From Nitrospirales bacterium (GTDB lineage: Bacteria > Nitrospirota > Nitrospiria > Nitrospirales > UBA8639), in the NCBI GenBank assembly GCA_021604365.1, contig BQIZ01000007.1:1-47298 (forward strand): a DNA stretch of 47,298 bases. The letters run 5' to 3'. A program made the position numbers and the translations under genes. The stretch's first letter is position 1. Each line of letters opens with the position of its first letter. The notes beneath the pieces were generated by a model. That model was not told the DNA's origin and did not search any database. It saw nothing but the letters and a program-made list of their open reading frames with translations. Shown here piece by piece: positions 45,795-47,298 of this stretch.

Positions 45795-46250
45795 CTAGCG
45801 GACGATGAGACGGCCTTCCATCCCTTGCTCACGATGCGTGGGAAAGAACAGGAGCTGTTTATCACAATAAAAAGGATAGATGCCGGGCTCGGTCAAGGTG
45901 AGAGTAACGGCTTCAGTATCCCCGCTGGAAATATCCGCGTCCACCAGACGGATGCCGTTAGGATCATCCAGCAAAAAATTGTGAGGAACTAAAAATGACT
46001 GATTACTCAGAGTCAGTGTCACCGGTATACCCGCTTTGACCACAAATTCGGATGGCGTAAAGGCGTAACTTTCCATACTGATCATCACCTGTTGTCCGAA
46101 GGGTTCCTCCACCAAAGACCAGGAAGACTCTGACGTTTGAGCGTAAAGGCCATCGGAAAGACCCCAGAAGCTCATCACCAGAACAAGACCCAATATCAAT
46201 CGTGTATAATAAAATTCAGAATGAATACCTATGAAAAATGATTTCTTCAT
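45795..46250 (-). CDS. Exported cupredoxin-like protein
   Basis: 151 aa from ATG 46250; ATG 46265 is a possible start. A signal peptide (about 1-38, ending LYAQ) is followed by a blue-copper fold. The type 1 copper ligands are visible: His in LVPHNFLLDD, then Cys, His and Met in FYCDKQLLFFPTHREQGMEG. Probably a periplasmic electron carrier or copper chaperone. It is translationally adjacent to the squalene/phytoene synthase gene, an unusual partner. Confidence 0.85.
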   Translation of the reverse strand: MKKSFFIGIHSEFYYTRLILGLVLVMSFWGLSDGLYAQTSESSWSLVEEPFGQQVMISMESYAFTPSEFVVKAGIPVTLTLSNQSFLVPHNFLLDDPNGIRLVDADISSGDTEAVTLTLTEPGIYPFYCDKQLLFFPTHREQGMEGRLIVR

Positions 46251-46302
46251 CCGGAAAGCTATCATAACGGTTTTTCAGCCGAGGGTCACGTCTTTCCGGC
46301 TC

Positions 46303-46330
46303 TTGACTCTCAAGGAAAAGGTGTTATCTT
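46303..46330 (+). promoter_or_regulatory. Possible htpX promoter
   Basis: TTGACT (46303-46308) and TATCTT (46325-46330) are separated by 16 bases in the 206-base divergent gap to the cupredoxin gene. This would give a leader of about 120 bases. Confidence 0.35.
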
Positions 46331-46456
46331 CCAACATGTTGAACCCTAACAGCGGTTTATTAGGACAATCGTGAAGGGAACATCAAATCATTCATGAAGT
46401 CGAACACATTAGTGTTTTTCCACCAATGGATGTGGAACAATTAAGGGAGATTGTCT

Positions 46457-47298
46457 ATGAAAAAACTTAAAGGAATTGGTTTATTACTAATTGCCAATAT
46501 CCTCATCTTTATCACCCTCTCAATCTCGTTCACCGTGTTATCTGAGATGATCCTGCCGGCCTTCGGTATCGATCTCCGTGGATCATACGCGCAACAAGAC
46601 CTGCTATGGGCCTTTGTTATTGGGTTTGGTGGTGCCTTTATCAGTTTGGCCTTCTCCAAACAAATGGCCAGAGCATTTATAGACTGTACGCAAATTACCG
46701 AACCACGAACCCAGGCGGAAAGACTTGTGTATGACACAGTCCAAAAAATATCTGAAAAGTTAAGTATTTCGATGCCGGAGGTCTGGATTTATGAATCACC
46801 AGATCCCAATGCGTTTGCCACCGGACCTACAAAAAACAACTCCATGGTGGCTGTCTCAACCGGCCTACTCAACAATCTTAACGAAGGTGAAGTGCGAGCA
46901 GTCCTTGCTCATGAAATGGGTCATGTCTATAACGGGGATATGTTTACCACGACCGTGTTGGCAGGCCTGATGAATACATTTGTGTACTTTATTAGCCGAT
47001 TTGTCTATCGGCAAATGGCGGAGCGCAATGCGGCGCTTGGCTTCGCCTCTTACATCTTTTTGCAAATCATTCTTTCCGTCTTGGCGATGATTCCGATTAG
47101 CTGGTGGTCTCGCCGTCGGGAATTTGCAGCCGATCGATTCGCAGCTAACACGGTAGGCAAAGAACATATGATTTCTGCTCTGGAGGGCATTGATCGTTGG
47201 GTGCAACGCACCCAATTCGAATATAGCTCCCAAGATGCCCTGGCTACCATGAAAATTTCTGGAAAATCACACAGTTTCATGCAAATATTTGCCACTCA
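46457..47298 (+). CDS. htpX: Protease HtpX (3' end outside window)
   Basis: The frame from ATG 46457 (AGGGAGA upstream) is open to the window end, which is why the track misses it. It has two N-terminal transmembrane helices, then FATGPTKNNSMVAVSTGLL, the zinc-protease motif LAHEMGHVYNGDM, two further helices, and RRREFAADRFA with the third zinc ligand (Glu). The last residues FMQIFATH match the start of the conserved HPP(L/I) tail, so only about 10-15 codons are missing. HtpX is an inner-membrane metalloprotease that degrades damaged membrane proteins. Confidence 0.96.
   Translation, partial: MKKLKGIGLLLIANILIFITLSISFTVLSEMILPAFGIDLRGSYAQQDLLWAFVIGFGGAFISLAFSKQMARAFIDCTQITEPRTQAERLVYDTVQKISEKLSISMPEVWIYESPDPNAFATGPTKNNSMVAVSTGLLNNLNEGEVRAVLAHEMGHVYNGDMFTTTVLAGLMNTFVYFISRFVYRQMAERNAALGFASYIFLQIILSVLAMIPISWWSRRREFAADRFAANTVGKEHMISALEGIDRWVQRTQFEYSSQDALATMKISGKSHSFMQIFAT

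Overview
The window looks like a chromosomal segment of a Nitrospirota bacterium, probably a Nitrospira-type nitrite oxidizer. This is inferred from the gene mix (a GlnE/GlnA/AmtB/P-II block with a beta-barrel porin, Ald, NtrY/NtrX, DUF1844, a squalene/phytoene synthase beside a cupredoxin, HtpX) and from protein flavour. There is no rRNA or marker gene that fixes the species. Most of it is ordinary core chromosome, interrupted near the middle by decayed genes and an integrated mobilizable element.

Layout. 1-3.8 kb: the tail of an unknown gene, a tandem palindromic repeat and a large unknown membrane protein (1049 aa). 3.9-16.7 kb: ClpB, then a nitrogen-control block. The block holds a GlnE that is split into two divergent genes, one carrying the adenylyl-removing-type half and the other an adenylyltransferase-type half fused to ACT-like domains. 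It continues with GlnA, which has its adenylylation tyrosine motif, two AmtB transporters flanking one P-II protein, and a porin. 17.2-19.4 kb: MscS channel, DUF423, DUF2061 and an Rrf2 regulator with a palindrome at its start. 19.5-21.6 kb: a graveyard with a truncated trehalose synthase carrying an in-frame TAG, a TIR-domain gene interrupted by TGA, and a small lipoprotein.

21.7-31.5 kb: a putative integrative and mobilizable element. It has a MobC-like protein and a MOBP-like relaxase at the left end. The cargo is a protein with an HHFHLG motif, a small unknown protein, a PDC-like four-TM protein and a stand-alone TOPRIM-like protein with hairpin-rich DNA on both sides. A BrnT/BrnA toxin-antitoxin pair follows. 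A large serine recombinase at the right end has its last codons antisense to a tRNA-Ala(CGC) gene, the likely integration target.

31.7-47.3 kb: core genes again. These are purN-purM-rlmD-like-ntrX-ntrY (all minus strand), DUF1844, mazG with a coupled membrane protein, a rhodanese, tRNA-Pro(CGG), alanine dehydrogenase, a cluster of two small iron-sulfur proteins around an unknown gene, a squalene/phytoene synthase coupled to a cupredoxin, and the start of htpX, which runs off the window.

How the genes work together: NtrY/NtrX, P-II, AmtB, GlnA and the two GlnE halves form an ammonium-sensing and assimilation circuit. The most unusual points are the split GlnE with two divergent promoter-like sequences sharing one -35 hexamer, and the uncharacterized cargo of the tRNA-Ala element.
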